DNA from: JASLDZ01 sp965199975
GTDB lineage: Bacteria; Pseudomonadota; Alphaproteobacteria; Caulobacterales; Caulobacteraceae
NCBI GenBank assembly: GCA_965199975.1
Contig: OZ241340.1
Location: forward strand, 1 to 64,000
Reading direction: 5' to 3'
Length of the DNA: 64,000 nt
The notes beneath the pieces are model-generated. The model was given only the letters and a program-made list of their open reading frames with translations. It did not search any database and was not told the origin of the DNA. The position numbers and the translations under genes were made by a program. Each line of letters starts with the position of its first letter. Within the stretch, counting starts at the first letter, position 1. Shown here in pieces: positions 30,374 to 39,359 of this stretch.

Positions 30374-31493
30374 CGTCGCCCGCCTGCGCCAGCGTCTGTC
30401 GGGCGTGAAAGGCGCGGCGGAAGGCTTCGAACCGCCCCTCGGCGATCGCCGCGCGCATCGCCGCGGTCAGCGCCTGGAAGTGAGCCACGTTGTGCCAGGA
30501 AAGCAGGACCTGCCCCAGGATCTCTCCCGCCTTCACCAGGTGATGCAGGTAGGCTCTGGAATAGTCGCGTGACGCCGAGCAATGGCTGTCCGCATCCAGG
30601 GGGGTCTCGTCTTCGGCGAAGCGGGCGGCCTTGAGGTTTACCGGCCCCTCCCAGGTCCAGGCTTGGCCGTGGCGGCCGGAGCGTGTGGGCAGCACGCAGT
30701 CGAACATGTCCACGCCCCGCGCCACCGCCTCCACCAGATCGATCGGCTTGCCCACGCCCATGAGGTAGCGTGGCCGATCGGCCGGCAGCATGGCGGGCGC
30801 GTAGTCGAGCACCTCCACCATTCCAGCGTGACCCTCGCCCACCGCCAGTCCGCCGATGGCGTAGCCATCGAAGCCGATCTCCTGCAATCGCTCGGCGCTT
30901 TCGCGTCGCAGCGCTTCGTAGAGCGAGCCCTGCTGGATGCCGAACAACATCTGCCGGTCGCGTACGCCGAACGCCACCTTCGACCGCGCGCCCCAGCGGG
31001 CGGAGAGCTCCATGGCCGCCCGCGCCCGCGCCGCGTCCGCGGGCCAGGCGACGCACTCGTCGAGTTGCATGGCGATGTCGGCGCCGATGGCGTCGGCCTG
31101 GATGGCGATGGAGCGCTCGGGCGAGAGCGCGTGGCGCGAGCCGTCGATATGGCTGGCGAAGGTGACCGCCTCCTCGCTCATCCTGGCGATGCCGGCCAGG
31201 CTCATCACCTGGAAGCCCCCCGAGTCGGTCAGGATCGGCCCCTCCCAGCGCATGAAGTGGTGCAGCCCGCCCAGCCGCTGCAGCCGCTCGGGCCCCGGCC
31301 GCAGCATCAGGTGGTAGGTGTTGCCCAGGATGACGTCGGCGCCCGAATCCGCCACCTGCCCCACGCTCAGCGCCTTGACCGTGCCGGCGGTGCCCACGGG
31401 CATGAAGGCCGGCGTGCGAATCTCGCCGCGAGCGGTGGCCAGCACGCCGGTGCGCGCCGCCCCGTCGGTGGCGAGGAGCGTGAAGCGGTTCAT
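30360..31493 (-). CDS. tgt: tRNA-guanine transglycosylase with altered zinc site
   Basis: This 377-residue enzyme exchanges guanine-34 for preQ1 in tRNAs with GUN anticodons. The general-acid Asp90 (ILTDSGGFQVMSL), nucleophile Asp265 (VDMFDCVLPTR) and IGGLAVGE are present. The zinc site of bacterial Tgt is C-x-C-x2-C plus a distal His, in a segment PLD..CxCxxC..YSRAYLHHL. Here the segment reads PLDADSHCSASRDYSRAYLHHL, leaving only Cys305 and His334, with Ser at the other two Cys positions. GIQQGS also replaces the usual GIVQGG. ATG 31493 overlaps the queA stop (ATGA). Activity may need checking. Confidence 0.94.
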   Translation of the reverse strand: MNRFTLLATDGAARTGVLATARGEIRTPAFMPVGTAGTVKALSVGQVADSGADVILGNTYHLMLRPGPERLQRLGGLHHFMRWEGPILTDSGGFQVMSLAGIARMSEEAVTFASHIDGSRHALSPERSIAIQADAIGADIAMQLDECVAWPADAARARAAMELSARWGARSKVAFGVRDRQMLFGIQQGSLYEALRRESAERLQEIGFDGYAIGGLAVGEGHAGMVEVLDYAPAMLPADRPRYLMGVGKPIDLVEAVARGVDMFDCVLPTRSGRHGQAWTWEGPVNLKAARFAEDETPLDADSHCSASRDYSRAYLHHLVKAGEILGQVLLSWHNVAHFQALTAAMRAAIAEGRFEAFRRAFHARQTLAQAGDVSGG

Positions 31494-32560
31494 CTCCCGT
31501 CCCCCTGGACGGGGGAGCGAAACCACAGGCCGGCGTCGCCGTAGGAGTAGAATCGGTAGCCCGTCTCCACCGCATGGGCGTAGGCGTGGCGAGTCTCGGC
31601 CACGCCGGCGAAGGCGCTCACCAGCATGATCAGCGTCGACCGCGGCAGGTGGAAGTTGGTCATGAGCACGTCGGTGGAGCGCACCGGGCGGCCACCTGGG
31701 CGGATGAAGATGGCGGTCTCGCCCGCGAAGGGGTGGATGTGGCCGGCGTCGTCGCAGGCGCTCTCCAGCAGGCGCAGCGAAGTCGTGCCCACGCAGACGA
31801 TGCGGCCGCCCCGCGCACGGGCGAGGTTGAGGGCGTCGGCTGTCTCGGCGGAGACCTCGCCCCACTCGGCATGCATGCGGTGGTCGCGCACGTCGTCGGT
31901 CTTCACCGGCAGGAAGGTTCCGGCGCCCACGTGCAGGGTGACGGCCACGCGGCCGATCCCGCGGGTGGCCAATCGCGCCAGCAGGTCGGGGGTGAAGTGC
32001 AGGCCGGCGGTGGGGGCGGCCACCGACCCGTCCTCGCGGGCATAGACCGTCTGGTAGTCGGCGCGGTCGCGATCGTCTTCGGGACGCTTGGCCGCGATGT
32101 AGGGCGGCAGCGGCATGGCGCCCGTCAGCGCGATCGCCGCATCGAGTGCGGCGCCGGCATAGGGGAAGGCGAGCTCGACTTCACCACCATCGCCCTTTGC
32201 GGCCACAATCGCCTGCAGCGCTTCGCCGAAACGCACCGCGTCGCCGGCTGCAAGGCGCTTGCCGGGGCGCATGAAGGCGCTCCACCGATCGGGGGCGAGG
32301 CGCCGGTGCAGGGTGGCCTCGACCGCGGAGCTGTGCTCGCCGCGGGTGCGCACGCCCGAAAGGCGCGCGGGGATGACACGGGTATCGTTGACAACCAATA
32401 CATCGCCAGGGGCGAGCAGGTTGGGGAGGTCGCGCACGGCCCGATCCTCCCGCCCTCCGCCGGCGCGCACCACAAGCAGGCGCGCGGCGTCGCGTGGGGT
32501 TGCGGGGCGCAGCGCGATGGCGCCCTCGGGAAGATGGAAGTCGAAATCGGAGAGGCGCAT
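31490..32560 (-). CDS. queA: S-adenosylmethionine:tRNA ribosyltransferase-isomerase
   Basis: This 356-residue enzyme converts preQ1-34 in tRNA to epoxyqueuosine using the ribosyl group of SAM. Typical motifs are MRLSDFDFHLPEGAIAL, VVNDTRVIPARL, LPLPPYI-like MPLPPYIAAKRPEDDRDRADYQTVYA, EDGSVAAPTAGLHFT and TNFHLPRSTLIMLVSAFAG. It lies directly upstream of tgt with a four-base overlap, the standard queuosine pairing. Its own start is 41 bases from the helicase stop, so all three minus-strand genes may be cotranscribed. Confidence 0.97.
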   Translation of the reverse strand: MRLSDFDFHLPEGAIALRPATPRDAARLLVVRAGGGREDRAVRDLPNLLAPGDVLVVNDTRVIPARLSGVRTRGEHSSAVEATLHRRLAPDRWSAFMRPGKRLAAGDAVRFGEALQAIVAAKGDGGEVELAFPYAGAALDAAIALTGAMPLPPYIAAKRPEDDRDRADYQTVYAREDGSVAAPTAGLHFTPDLLARLATRGIGRVAVTLHVGAGTFLPVKTDDVRDHRMHAEWGEVSAETADALNLARARGGRIVCVGTTSLRLLESACDDAGHIHPFAGETAIFIRPGGRPVRSTDVLMTNFHLPRSTLIMLVSAFAGVAETRHAYAHAVETGYRFYSYGDAGLWFRSPVQGDGR

Positions 32561-32601
32561 GGGCGCCGCAGACGCGAGCGCCTCTCCGCCGGCGTCGGCC
32601 G

Positions 32602-34386
32602 TCAGTCCTCGACCTCCGCCAACGCCTTCTCCTTCTTGGAGGGCGGCGTCGGCGCGGGCACGGGCGCCGCGCGCAGCAGGAAGGCGGGCGTGTCCGCGCC
32701 GAAGCCGACCACGCCGCGCTCCTCGCGCTCCTCGCGGCCGCCGCGATCACGCTCACCGCGATCGCGCTCGGGTCGGCGGCCCTCCTCACGGCCGCGACCT
32801 CCACGCTCCCGCCCGCCGCGCTCACTCCGCTCTTCGCGCGGCTGTGCTTCGCGAGCGGGTGCGTCGTAGACCGACGCGCGGATCGGCTCACGGCGGACAG
32901 GCTCTTCGTCGATCGTCTCGACCGCCTCCGTCTGCGCGGCGACGACCGGGGCAGCCTCAACGCCCGCTTCGCTGCGACGCGACCGGCCACGGCCCCCGCG
33001 TGACCGACGGGATCTGCTCCCGGAGGAGGTCGCCTCGGCTTCACTGGCGATCGCCTGGTCGACGGGGTCGGCGGACAGCGCCTCCATGTCGACCTGCACG
33101 GGCTCGGTGGAGGCGCGGAAGCCGTGATCGGCCACCGGACGCGAACGGTCTCGGTCGTGCGAGCGGCCCCGGGAATCGCGTGCACCCGCGTCGCGGTCGC
33201 GACGGCCGCCGTAGCGCTCGCGGTCGCGCTCGGCCCCGCGGGCCGCCTCGTCCCAGTCGACGTCGACCGTGATGGTCTCCGGCTCGATCTTGATGAGGCG
33301 CACGACCTTCTCGTAGTTGCGTACGTCGTTCGGCGTGACGATCATGAACGCCTCGCCCGAGCGACCGGCGCGGCCGGTGCGCCCGATGCGATGCACGTAG
33401 TCATCGGCGTGATGGGGCACGTCATAATTGAAGATGTGGCTCACCGCCGGAATGTCGAGCCCGCGCGCCGCCACGTCCGACGCGATCAGGAGCTTGAGTT
33501 CGCCGGCGCGGAAGCTTTCCAACGTCTTGGTGCGCTGCGACTGGTCGAGGTCGCCATGGATCGGGGCGGCGTCGAAGCCGTACTTCTGCAGCGACTTGGC
33601 GACGATATCGACTTCCGACTTGCGGTTGCAGAACACGATGCCGCTCTCAGGCGCCGCCTTCTCGATCAGCTCGCGCAGCACCATGCGCTTGCCCTTGGGC
33701 GCATCCATCGGCGTCTTGATCACGAACTGGGCGATGTTTTCGTTGGTGGTCGCCGGCCGCGTCACCTCGATGCGGGTGGGATCGTTGAGGAACTGGCTGG
33801 TGAGGCGCGTGATCTCCGGTGGCATGGTGGCCGAGAAGAACAGCGTCTGCTTCTGCTTGGGCGTGATCTCGAAAATCTTCTCAAGGTCGGGGATGAAGCC
33901 CATGTCCAGCATGCGGTCGGCCTCGTCGACCACCAGCGTCTTCACATCGAGCAGCATCAGCTTGCGGCGCTCGTAGAAGTCGAGCAGGCGCCCCGGTGTG
34001 GCGATCAAGACGTCGACGCCCCGATCGATCTTCATCTCTTGGTCTTTGAAGCTCACGCCTCCAATCAGCAGCGCCCACGAGAGCTTGGTGCCCTTGGCGT
34101 ACTTGTCGAACGAAGCGGCCACCTGGTCGGCCAGCTCACGGGTGGGAGCGATCACCAGCGAACGCGGCATCCGCGCCTTGGCGCGGCCGGCCGAGAGGCG
34201 GTCGATCATGGGCAGGGTGAAGGCGGCCGTCTTGCCGGTGCCGGTCTGGGCGATGCCCAAGACGTCGCGTCCGGCCAGAGCCACCGGAATGGCCTGCTCC
34301 TGGATGGGCGTGGGGGTGGTGTAGCCGGTGTCTTCCGCGGCTTGCACGGTGGAGGGGCTGAGCCCCAGGTCTGCGAATGTGGTCAA
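32602..34386 (-). CDS. DEAD-box RNA helicase, RhlE-like
   Basis: This 594-residue helicase has the Q motif FADLGLSP...GYTTPTPIQ, Walker A AQTGTGKT, the DEAD box VVDEADRML, SAT motif FFSATMP, and motif VI YVHRIGRTGRAGRSG. After residue about 375 comes a long Arg/Gly/Asp/Glu-rich tail with many RDR and RGG-like repeats, typical of RNA-binding extensions. TTG at 34386 is chosen because GAGGAC precedes it at correct spacing and the family starts with the F-x-x-LGL segment; GTG at 34428 is the alternative. Role: RNA remodelling, ribosome assembly or cold response. Confidence 0.93.
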   Translation of the reverse strand: MTTFADLGLSPSTVQAAEDTGYTTPTPIQEQAIPVALAGRDVLGIAQTGTGKTAAFTLPMIDRLSAGRAKARMPRSLVIAPTRELADQVAASFDKYAKGTKLSWALLIGGVSFKDQEMKIDRGVDVLIATPGRLLDFYERRKLMLLDVKTLVVDEADRMLDMGFIPDLEKIFEITPKQKQTLFFSATMPPEITRLTSQFLNDPTRIEVTRPATTNENIAQFVIKTPMDAPKGKRMVLRELIEKAAPESGIVFCNRKSEVDIVAKSLQKYGFDAAPIHGDLDQSQRTKTLESFRAGELKLLIASDVAARGLDIPAVSHIFNYDVPHHADDYVHRIGRTGRAGRSGEAFMIVTPNDVRNYEKVVRLIKIEPETITVDVDWDEAARGAERDRERYGGRRDRDAGARDSRGRSHDRDRSRPVADHGFRASTEPVQVDMEALSADPVDQAIASEAEATSSGSRSRRSRGGRGRSRRSEAGVEAAPVVAAQTEAVETIDEEPVRREPIRASVYDAPAREAQPREERSERGGRERGGRGREEGRRPERDRGERDRGGREEREERGVVGFGADTPAFLLRAAPVPAPTPPSKKEKALAEVED

Positions 34387-34508
34387 TTGTCCTCGAAGGT
34401 GTGGAGAGAGATCGCCGGGGCCGCCCACAAGTTACGGGCGTTGGGGCGGCGCGGATCGCTCAGCCTGCCTCCGGATCGAGCGTGAATATGGCGCCGTAGC
34501 GGCCCGAG

Positions 34509-35285
34509 TCAATCGGAGGCGGCGGCCACGGACTTCGCCGCGGAGCGCCAGGCGGGGTGGGAGACAGCTTCGACCTGGGTGCGAAACGCGCGGTCCCAAA
34601 ACTGGAAGTAGAGGCCGTAGTTGCAGCCGAAGCGGGTGTGATGCTGGCTGTGGTGGGTGGGCACCACCACCCAGCGGCCGAACGCGCCGTCCACCCACCG
34701 CCGCGGCCACACCTCCCAGCCCGAGTGGTTGAGCACGCCGGTGACGGTGGTCAGCATCAGCATGGCCACCGCCACGTGCACCTCCACCGGGATCACGAAC
34801 ACGAGCGCGGGCAGCAGCCAGCCGGTGAGCACCGCCTCCAGCGGATCGAAGGCGAAGCCCGCGAAGGGCGAGGGCTCGGGATGGCGGTGATGCCCGGCAT
34901 GCAGCGCCTTGAACACCGGCCGCCAGTGCATGGCCCGGTGCGCCCAGTAGTAGAAGGCGTCCTGCAGCAACAGACACACGGCGGTCCCGACCAGGATTGC
35001 CGGCCAGGTGCGGGGCGACAGGTCGGAGAACATCCGCGTTCCCCCCGCCTGCCACGCTCGCATGGCGAACGCCGCCGGCGCCGCATAGATCGCCGAGGAC
35101 ACCACCGAGAGGGCGATCTCGCCCCGCACCTGCTGCGCGCTGGGCGTCCGCTTGCTCAGCCGGACCGCCCGCCCGGGCCGGCGCACCCAGAGCAGCACGT
35201 AGATCATCGCCGCCACCACGAGGTAGCGCACGGCCACGATGGCCGTCATGTTGACGAAGGCGGCGCCGAGGCTGACGGGGGACAT
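34509..35285 (-). CDS. Sterol desaturase / fatty acid hydroxylase family protein
   Basis: This 258-residue membrane protein has the di-iron histidine clusters of the fatty-acid-hydroxylase superfamily: YYWAHRAMH, ALHAGHHRHPEPSPF, and THHSQHHTRFGCNYGLYFQFWDRAF. Four hydrophobic segments precede and follow the first cluster. Substrate is likely a lipid (carotenoid, hopanoid or fatty acid). ATG at 35285 is used; an ATG/GTG-like start at 35324 is open. It is a lone gene between the helicase and nth, on the same strand. Confidence 0.9.
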   Translation of the reverse strand: MSPVSLGAAFVNMTAIVAVRYLVVAAMIYVLLWVRRPGRAVRLSKRTPSAQQVRGEIALSVVSSAIYAAPAAFAMRAWQAGGTRMFSDLSPRTWPAILVGTAVCLLLQDAFYYWAHRAMHWRPVFKALHAGHHRHPEPSPFAGFAFDPLEAVLTGWLLPALVFVIPVEVHVAVAMLMLTTVTGVLNHSGWEVWPRRWVDGAFGRWVVVPTHHSQHHTRFGCNYGLYFQFWDRAFRTQVEAVSHPAWRSAAKSVAAASD

Positions 35286-35378
35286 GCGCCGCGCATAGTG
35301 CGCCCGGCGGAACGTCGACGCCACAGCAGCCTGCGCACTGCGATCCCGGGTGCGAAGCGTCTCAGCCGAGGCGGAAGC

Positions 35379-36065
35379 TCAGGCCACTTCCACCCCCGTG
35401 AAGGCTGCGCGCGACGGGCACAGGCCCGCCACCAGGCACGCCTCGCACTTAGGCCGGCGCGCCAAGCAGACGTAGCGGCCGTGCAGGATCAGCCAATGGT
35501 GGGCGCGCGTGAGGTATTCGGGCGGCGTGATGCGCAAGAGGTCCTGTTCGACCTTCTCCGGCGTGGTCGCCCTGGAGAGCTTCAGCCGGTGGCTGACGCG
35601 AAAGACGTGGGTGTCCACCGCGATGGCGGGCTCGGCGCCCAGCTCGTTCAGCACCACGCTGGCGGTCTTGCGGCCGACACCCGGCAGCGCCTCCAGCGCC
35701 GCCCGCTGCAGCGGGACCTCGCCGCCGTGCAGGTCGACCAGGAGGCGCGCCGCGGCCATCGCGTTCCTGGCCTTTGAGCGGAAGAGGCCGATCGACTTGA
35801 TGGCGTCGACGAGGTTCGGCTCGCCCCAGGCCAGCATCTTCTCCGGCGTGTCCACCGTCGCGAAGAAGGCCCGCGTCGCGGCGTTGACCGACTTGTCCGT
35901 GGCCTGGGCCGAAAGCGCCACTGCGGTCACCAGCGTATAGGCGTTGGTGTATGCGAGTTCGGTCTTCGGATGCGGCTCGGCCTCGCAGAAGCGGCGGAAG
36001 ATTTCGGCGATGCGCGCCCGCTCGGTCGGGCTCGGGCGGCGGGGCTTGGCGGGAGAGGCGGGCAT
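35379..36065 (-). CDS. nth: Endonuclease III
   Basis: This 228-residue DNA glycosylase/AP lyase removes oxidised pyrimidines. The helix-hairpin-helix LEALPGVGRKTASVVLNE contains the catalytic Lys, and VDTHVFRVSHRL the catalytic Asp. The C-terminal iron-sulfur ligand pattern is C-x6-C-x2-C-x5-C (CLARRPKCEACLVAGLC). ATG at 36065 starts MPASPAKPRRPSPTE; the frame is open to 36116 but that would overlap the divergent DUF2244 start. Complete and intact. Confidence 0.97.
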   Translation of the reverse strand: MPASPAKPRRPSPTERARIAEIFRRFCEAEPHPKTELAYTNAYTLVTAVALSAQATDKSVNAATRAFFATVDTPEKMLAWGEPNLVDAIKSIGLFRSKARNAMAAARLLVDLHGGEVPLQRAALEALPGVGRKTASVVLNELGAEPAIAVDTHVFRVSHRLKLSRATTPEKVEQDLLRITPPEYLTRAHHWLILHGRYVCLARRPKCEACLVAGLCPSRAAFTGVEVA

Positions 36066-36114
36066 GGCGCGCCCGTCTCTGGCGCGGCGGGGCGCGTGCG
36101 TCCATATCGCGGGC

Positions 36115-36591
36115 ATGAGCGGGGGGCGCCTTTACATGGACCGGCGGATCGCGCCCGGCCGGGCCCTCTCGCCCCGCGGGCTCGTGTGGCTGCTGGTGGC
36201 GCTGATCGCCGCCAACCTGGCGATCATGGCATTCCTGTTCGCCATCGGCGCCTATCCCGTGCCGCTGTTCCTGGGGCTCGACTTCCTGGGCGTGTGGATC
36301 GCCTTCCGCGTCTCCAACGCCCGGGCGCGGCGGGGCGAGCGGGTCAGCGTGTCGGCGACGCAGGTGCGGGTGGAGCGCGAGGGGGCGCGCGGGCCGCCGG
36401 CGGTGGTGTGGTCCAGCCCCACGGGCTTCACCACGGTGGTGGTCCACCGCTTCCAACGCGGGCCGCGGGTGCAGCTGCGGCTGTCGGGCCGCACGCTCAC
36501 GGTCGGGGAGAGCCTGGGGGCTGCGGCGCGCCAAGCCTTCGGGCGCGAGCTCGAGGCGGCCGTGATCGCCGCCCGCGCCGAGCGCTGGTGA
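36115..36591 (+). CDS. DUF2244 family membrane protein
   Basis: This 158-residue protein opens with MSGGRLYMDRRIAPGRALSPRG and has two adjacent hydrophobic helices (LVWLLVALIAANLAIMAFLFAIGAYPVPLFLGLDFLGVWIAF). A soluble C-terminal half follows with VRVEREGARG...GPRVQLRLSGRTLTVGESLG. This layout matches DUF2244, a conserved alphaproteobacterial family often next to nth or cytochrome oxidase genes. Divergent from nth with about 49 bases between starts. Function unknown. Confidence 0.85.
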   Translation: MSGGRLYMDRRIAPGRALSPRGLVWLLVALIAANLAIMAFLFAIGAYPVPLFLGLDFLGVWIAFRVSNARARRGERVSVSATQVRVEREGARGPPAVVWSSPTGFTTVVVHRFQRGPRVQLRLSGRTLTVGESLGAAARQAFGRELEAAVIAARAERW

Positions 36592-36643
36592 GCGCCGCAA
36601 GAAGCGGGCGGCGCGCCGGGATGGAGCTGGCTAGGGTACGGCC

Positions 36644-37528
36644 ATGACCGACGACGCCCCCACCCCGGCCGGACCGGAACTGCGCTCCGCCGACTTCGAC
36701 CGCATGGCCGAGGCGCTGGCCTGGCTGGCGCGGCGCTGGCGCGACCGCCCCTCGCTGGACGAGGCCGCCGCCGCCTGCGGCCTCTCGCCCGCCCACTTCC
36801 AACGGGTGTTCACCCGCTGGGCGGGGGTGAGCCCCAAGACTTTCGTGCAGGCCCTCGCCCACGCCGAGAGCCGCCGGGCGCTGGCGGGAGGCGCCACCCT
36901 CCTCGACGCCGCGTGGGACGCGGGCCTGTCCGGCCCCTCGCGCCTGCACGATCTCTACGTGACCCATGAGGCGGCGACGCCGGGCGAGGCGCGCCGCCGC
37001 GGCGAGGGCCTTGTCATCCGCTATGGCTTCGCCCCCACGCCATTCGGCCGCGCCATCCTGGCCGCCACCGACCGCGGCCTCTGTGCGGTGGGGTTCTGCG
37101 ACATCGAGGGCGGTGACGACCCGGCGCTCTGCGACCTGCGCGCCCGCTGGCCGGCGGCCGAATGGCGGCACGACGACGCCGCGCTCGGCCTTTACGCCGC
37201 GCGCGCCTTCCAGGGCGCCAGCGGCCGGCTTGATGTCGACTTGATGGGGCCGCCCTTCCACGTGGCGGTGTGGAAGGCGCTGCTGCGCATCCCGGCCGGG
37301 CGCACCGTCACCTACGGCGCGGTGGCCGCCGCGGCGGGCAAGCCGGGGGCCTATCGCGCGACCGGCGCGGCGGTGGGGGCCAATCCCATCTCTTGGCTGA
37401 TCCCGTGCCATCGGGCCCTGGCGGCTGACGGGCGGCTCACCGGCTATCACTGGGGCCTGCCGCGCAAGGCGGCCATGCTGGGACTGGAGGCGGTGGCCGC
37501 CTACGACGCCGAGCGCGCCGCGGCCTGA
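36644..37528 (+). CDS. AraC-type HTH / methylated-DNA-[protein]-cysteine S-methyltransferase fusion
   Basis: This 294-residue protein repairs O6-alkylguanine. Residues about 15-115 form an AraC-like helix-turn-helix (PSLDEAAAACGLSPAHFQRVFTRWAGVSPKTF), and the C-terminal half is an Ogt domain with acceptor Cys in SWLIPCHRAL, preceded by AVWKALLRIPAGRTVTYGAVA. It resembles Ada without the N-terminal zinc-binding methylphosphotriester domain, so it would repair and possibly regulate but cannot sense phosphotriesters as Ada does. Its end overlaps the convergent CDP-alcohol phosphatidyltransferase by 28 bases. Confidence 0.93.
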   Translation: MTDDAPTPAGPELRSADFDRMAEALAWLARRWRDRPSLDEAAAACGLSPAHFQRVFTRWAGVSPKTFVQALAHAESRRALAGGATLLDAAWDAGLSGPSRLHDLYVTHEAATPGEARRRGEGLVIRYGFAPTPFGRAILAATDRGLCAVGFCDIEGGDDPALCDLRARWPAAEWRHDDAALGLYAARAFQGASGRLDVDLMGPPFHVAVWKALLRIPAGRTVTYGAVAAAAGKPGAYRATGAAVGANPISWLIPCHRALAADGRLTGYHWGLPRKAAMLGLEAVAAYDAERAAA

Positions 37529-38112
37529 GCGCCGCGCCCGCGCCGCCACAGTAGCAAGAGCGCCACCAGCGGCGTCAGCGTCGCCGCCATCACCAGCGCC
37601 GGCGTCGCCAGTCCGAGCCAGATCAGCACCGGCAGGAGCGCCATGGCGTCGTCAGGGTCGATCACCACCGCGCGATGACGCGAGGCGAAGGAGGGCGGCG
37701 GCGTGCCGCCCTCGGCGTTGGCGAGGCGGAACACCGCCGCGATCGACACGCCGGCCAGCGCGCCCAGCAGCGGCGCGCTCCAGCCCAGCGTCGGCTGCAG
37801 TCCCCAACCCAGCGCCACGAAGGCGGCGATGGTCGACAAGGCGTCGGCCCACAAGTCGAGCCGGTGGCCGCCGGCGCTGAAGCGCCCAGTCTGGCGGGCC
37901 AGCTCGCCATCCGCCCGGTCGAGCAGCACCGAGACGAGGAAGAGGCCCGCGCCCGCCGCCATACAGCCGCCTGGCCCCTGCGCGAACAGGGCGGCGGCGG
38001 CGAGGCCCGTGGCGAGGCGGCCGCCGGTCAGCTGGTCGGGGGTGACGCCTAGTGGGCGCAGGGCGCGTACGCCGGGTCGCACCAGTCGGTGGATCACCGT
38101 GTCGTGGCTCAT
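37501..38112 (-). CDS. CDP-alcohol phosphatidyltransferase family protein
   Basis: This 203-residue membrane enzyme contains the full family signature D-x2-DG-x2-AR-x8-G-x3-D-x3-D within residues about 71-96 (DRADGELARQTGRF, then LDLWAD). It transfers a CMP-linked phosphatidyl or similar group to an alcohol; the acceptor is not predictable. About five hydrophobic segments are seen. ATG at 38112 gives MSHDTVIHRLVRP; the frame is open to 38295 without support. TAG stop overlaps the convergent Ogt-fusion gene. Possible role in phospholipid or inositol-lipid synthesis. Confidence 0.88.
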   Translation of the reverse strand: MSHDTVIHRLVRPGVRALRPLGVTPDQLTGGRLATGLAAAALFAQGPGGCMAAGAGLFLVSVLLDRADGELARQTGRFSAGGHRLDLWADALSTIAAFVALGWGLQPTLGWSAPLLGALAGVSIAAVFRLANAEGGTPPPSFASRHRAVVIDPDDAMALLPVLIWLGLATPALVMAATLTPLVALLLLWRRGRGAQAAARSAS

Positions 38113-38219
38113 GACCGCCCTCTCACGTATCGGCGTTCCATCCGACTCCAGACGATCGAATGCAAGCGAAGTGGTTGATTTCCGGACCGGGCCGTCCGGG
38201 CCGAATGCCTGCACGCCGC

Positions 38220-39221
38220 TCACGCCTTGCGGAGATAGACCGCCGCCTGATCGCCCCATCCGAGGTGGTTGAGCCGCGCCGACCACCGCCGCCACCGCGC
38301 CAGCTGGACGGGCGTGAACAATGGCGCGCCCGCGCCGTGACGCCAGCCCGCGGCGTCGTTGAGCGGAATTCCGAGGCGGTACTGCTCGCTGCCCCAGAAC
38401 TGGAATTCGTAGCTGTCGCAGACCACCCGCTCGACCGTCAGCCCCGCCCGGAGCGCGGCGATCGCCAGGGAACGGCGAGTGTGGAGGAACAGGTGGCGCG
38501 GCGCATCCAGCTGCACCCAGTCGGCTCCATACCTGCGCCAGGCGTAGCTGTCCGACAGCGGCAGCCGCAGCAGCACGCGGCCGTCCGGCGCCATCCGTTC
38601 GCAGGCGGCGCGAAGCTCGCCGACGGGATCGGCCAGGTGCTCGAAGGCATGGTGCATCATCAGGAGGTCCCAGCCCCCCTCAAGGTCCTCCAGGCGGCCG
38701 CGACGGATCGTCGGTCCCTGCGCATAGGCCCGATCGGCGGGCAGGAAGGCGTCCACCCCCTGCACAGCGCCGAACCCCGCCAGGTGCAGCAGGAAAGGCA
38801 GCCGCCCTGAGCCGCAGCCGACGTCAAGCACGCGCGCATCGGATGGCAGCTCGAGGGGACGCAGCGCCAGCAAGGCGCGGCGGACGCCCGGCATGGGGGG
38901 CGCCTCGGCTTGCGGGACATCCGGCGCGAGCAGCAAGGCGACGGCCTGCGCGGCGGCCGCCCGCGCCGCCGGCTCGGCGAACTCCGCCTCGAGATCGTCG
39001 GCGAAGCTGTAGTAGCCCTCGCCGTAGAAGGGCGCGAAATCGGCGGGCGGATCGAGCAGCTGCACCGCCGCACACTGCGTGCATGCGCCGTAGACGAACG
39101 GCGTGCGCAGCCCGAGCATCATCTCGCGCGCGCCCCACCGACGCCCGATCGGCGCCTCGCACACGCCGCAGGATATGGCGGGCGTCGGGCTTGCGAGGGC
39201 GGGCGCGGCGATCACGCCCAT
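38220..39221 (-). CDS. SAM-dependent methyltransferase with N-terminal Cys pairs
   Basis: This 333-residue protein has an N-terminal CGVC...CTQC pair that could bind zinc, as in sugar C-methyltransferase-like proteins. A class I methyltransferase domain follows: motif I VLDVGCGSGRLPFLLH and MMHHAFEHLADPVGEL before RLPLSDSYAWRRYGADWVQLD. The pattern is common in polysaccharide loci, where such enzymes cap or modify sugars. It is divergent from the sulfotransferase-like gene at 39360 and marks the left edge of the polysaccharide region. Confidence 0.88.
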   Translation of the reverse strand: MGVIAAPALASPTPAISCGVCEAPIGRRWGAREMMLGLRTPFVYGACTQCAAVQLLDPPADFAPFYGEGYYSFADDLEAEFAEPAARAAAAQAVALLLAPDVPQAEAPPMPGVRRALLALRPLELPSDARVLDVGCGSGRLPFLLHLAGFGAVQGVDAFLPADRAYAQGPTIRRGRLEDLEGGWDLLMMHHAFEHLADPVGELRAACERMAPDGRVLLRLPLSDSYAWRRYGADWVQLDAPRHLFLHTRRSLAIAALRAGLTVERVVCDSYEFQFWGSEQYRLGIPLNDAAGWRHGAGAPLFTPVQLARWRRWSARLNHLGWGDQAAVYLRKA

Positions 39222-39359
39222 CGCCTAGCGCAGGCCGGCGCCCGCCGCCACGGACGGCGAGCGCCCTTTGCCTCCCCCACTCGATGGCGCTACGTCCCGC
39301 TGCACGCCGTGCAGACGGCCAGGCGCGGCGCGCGCCGCGATGCGGAGGCCACGCCAGGG

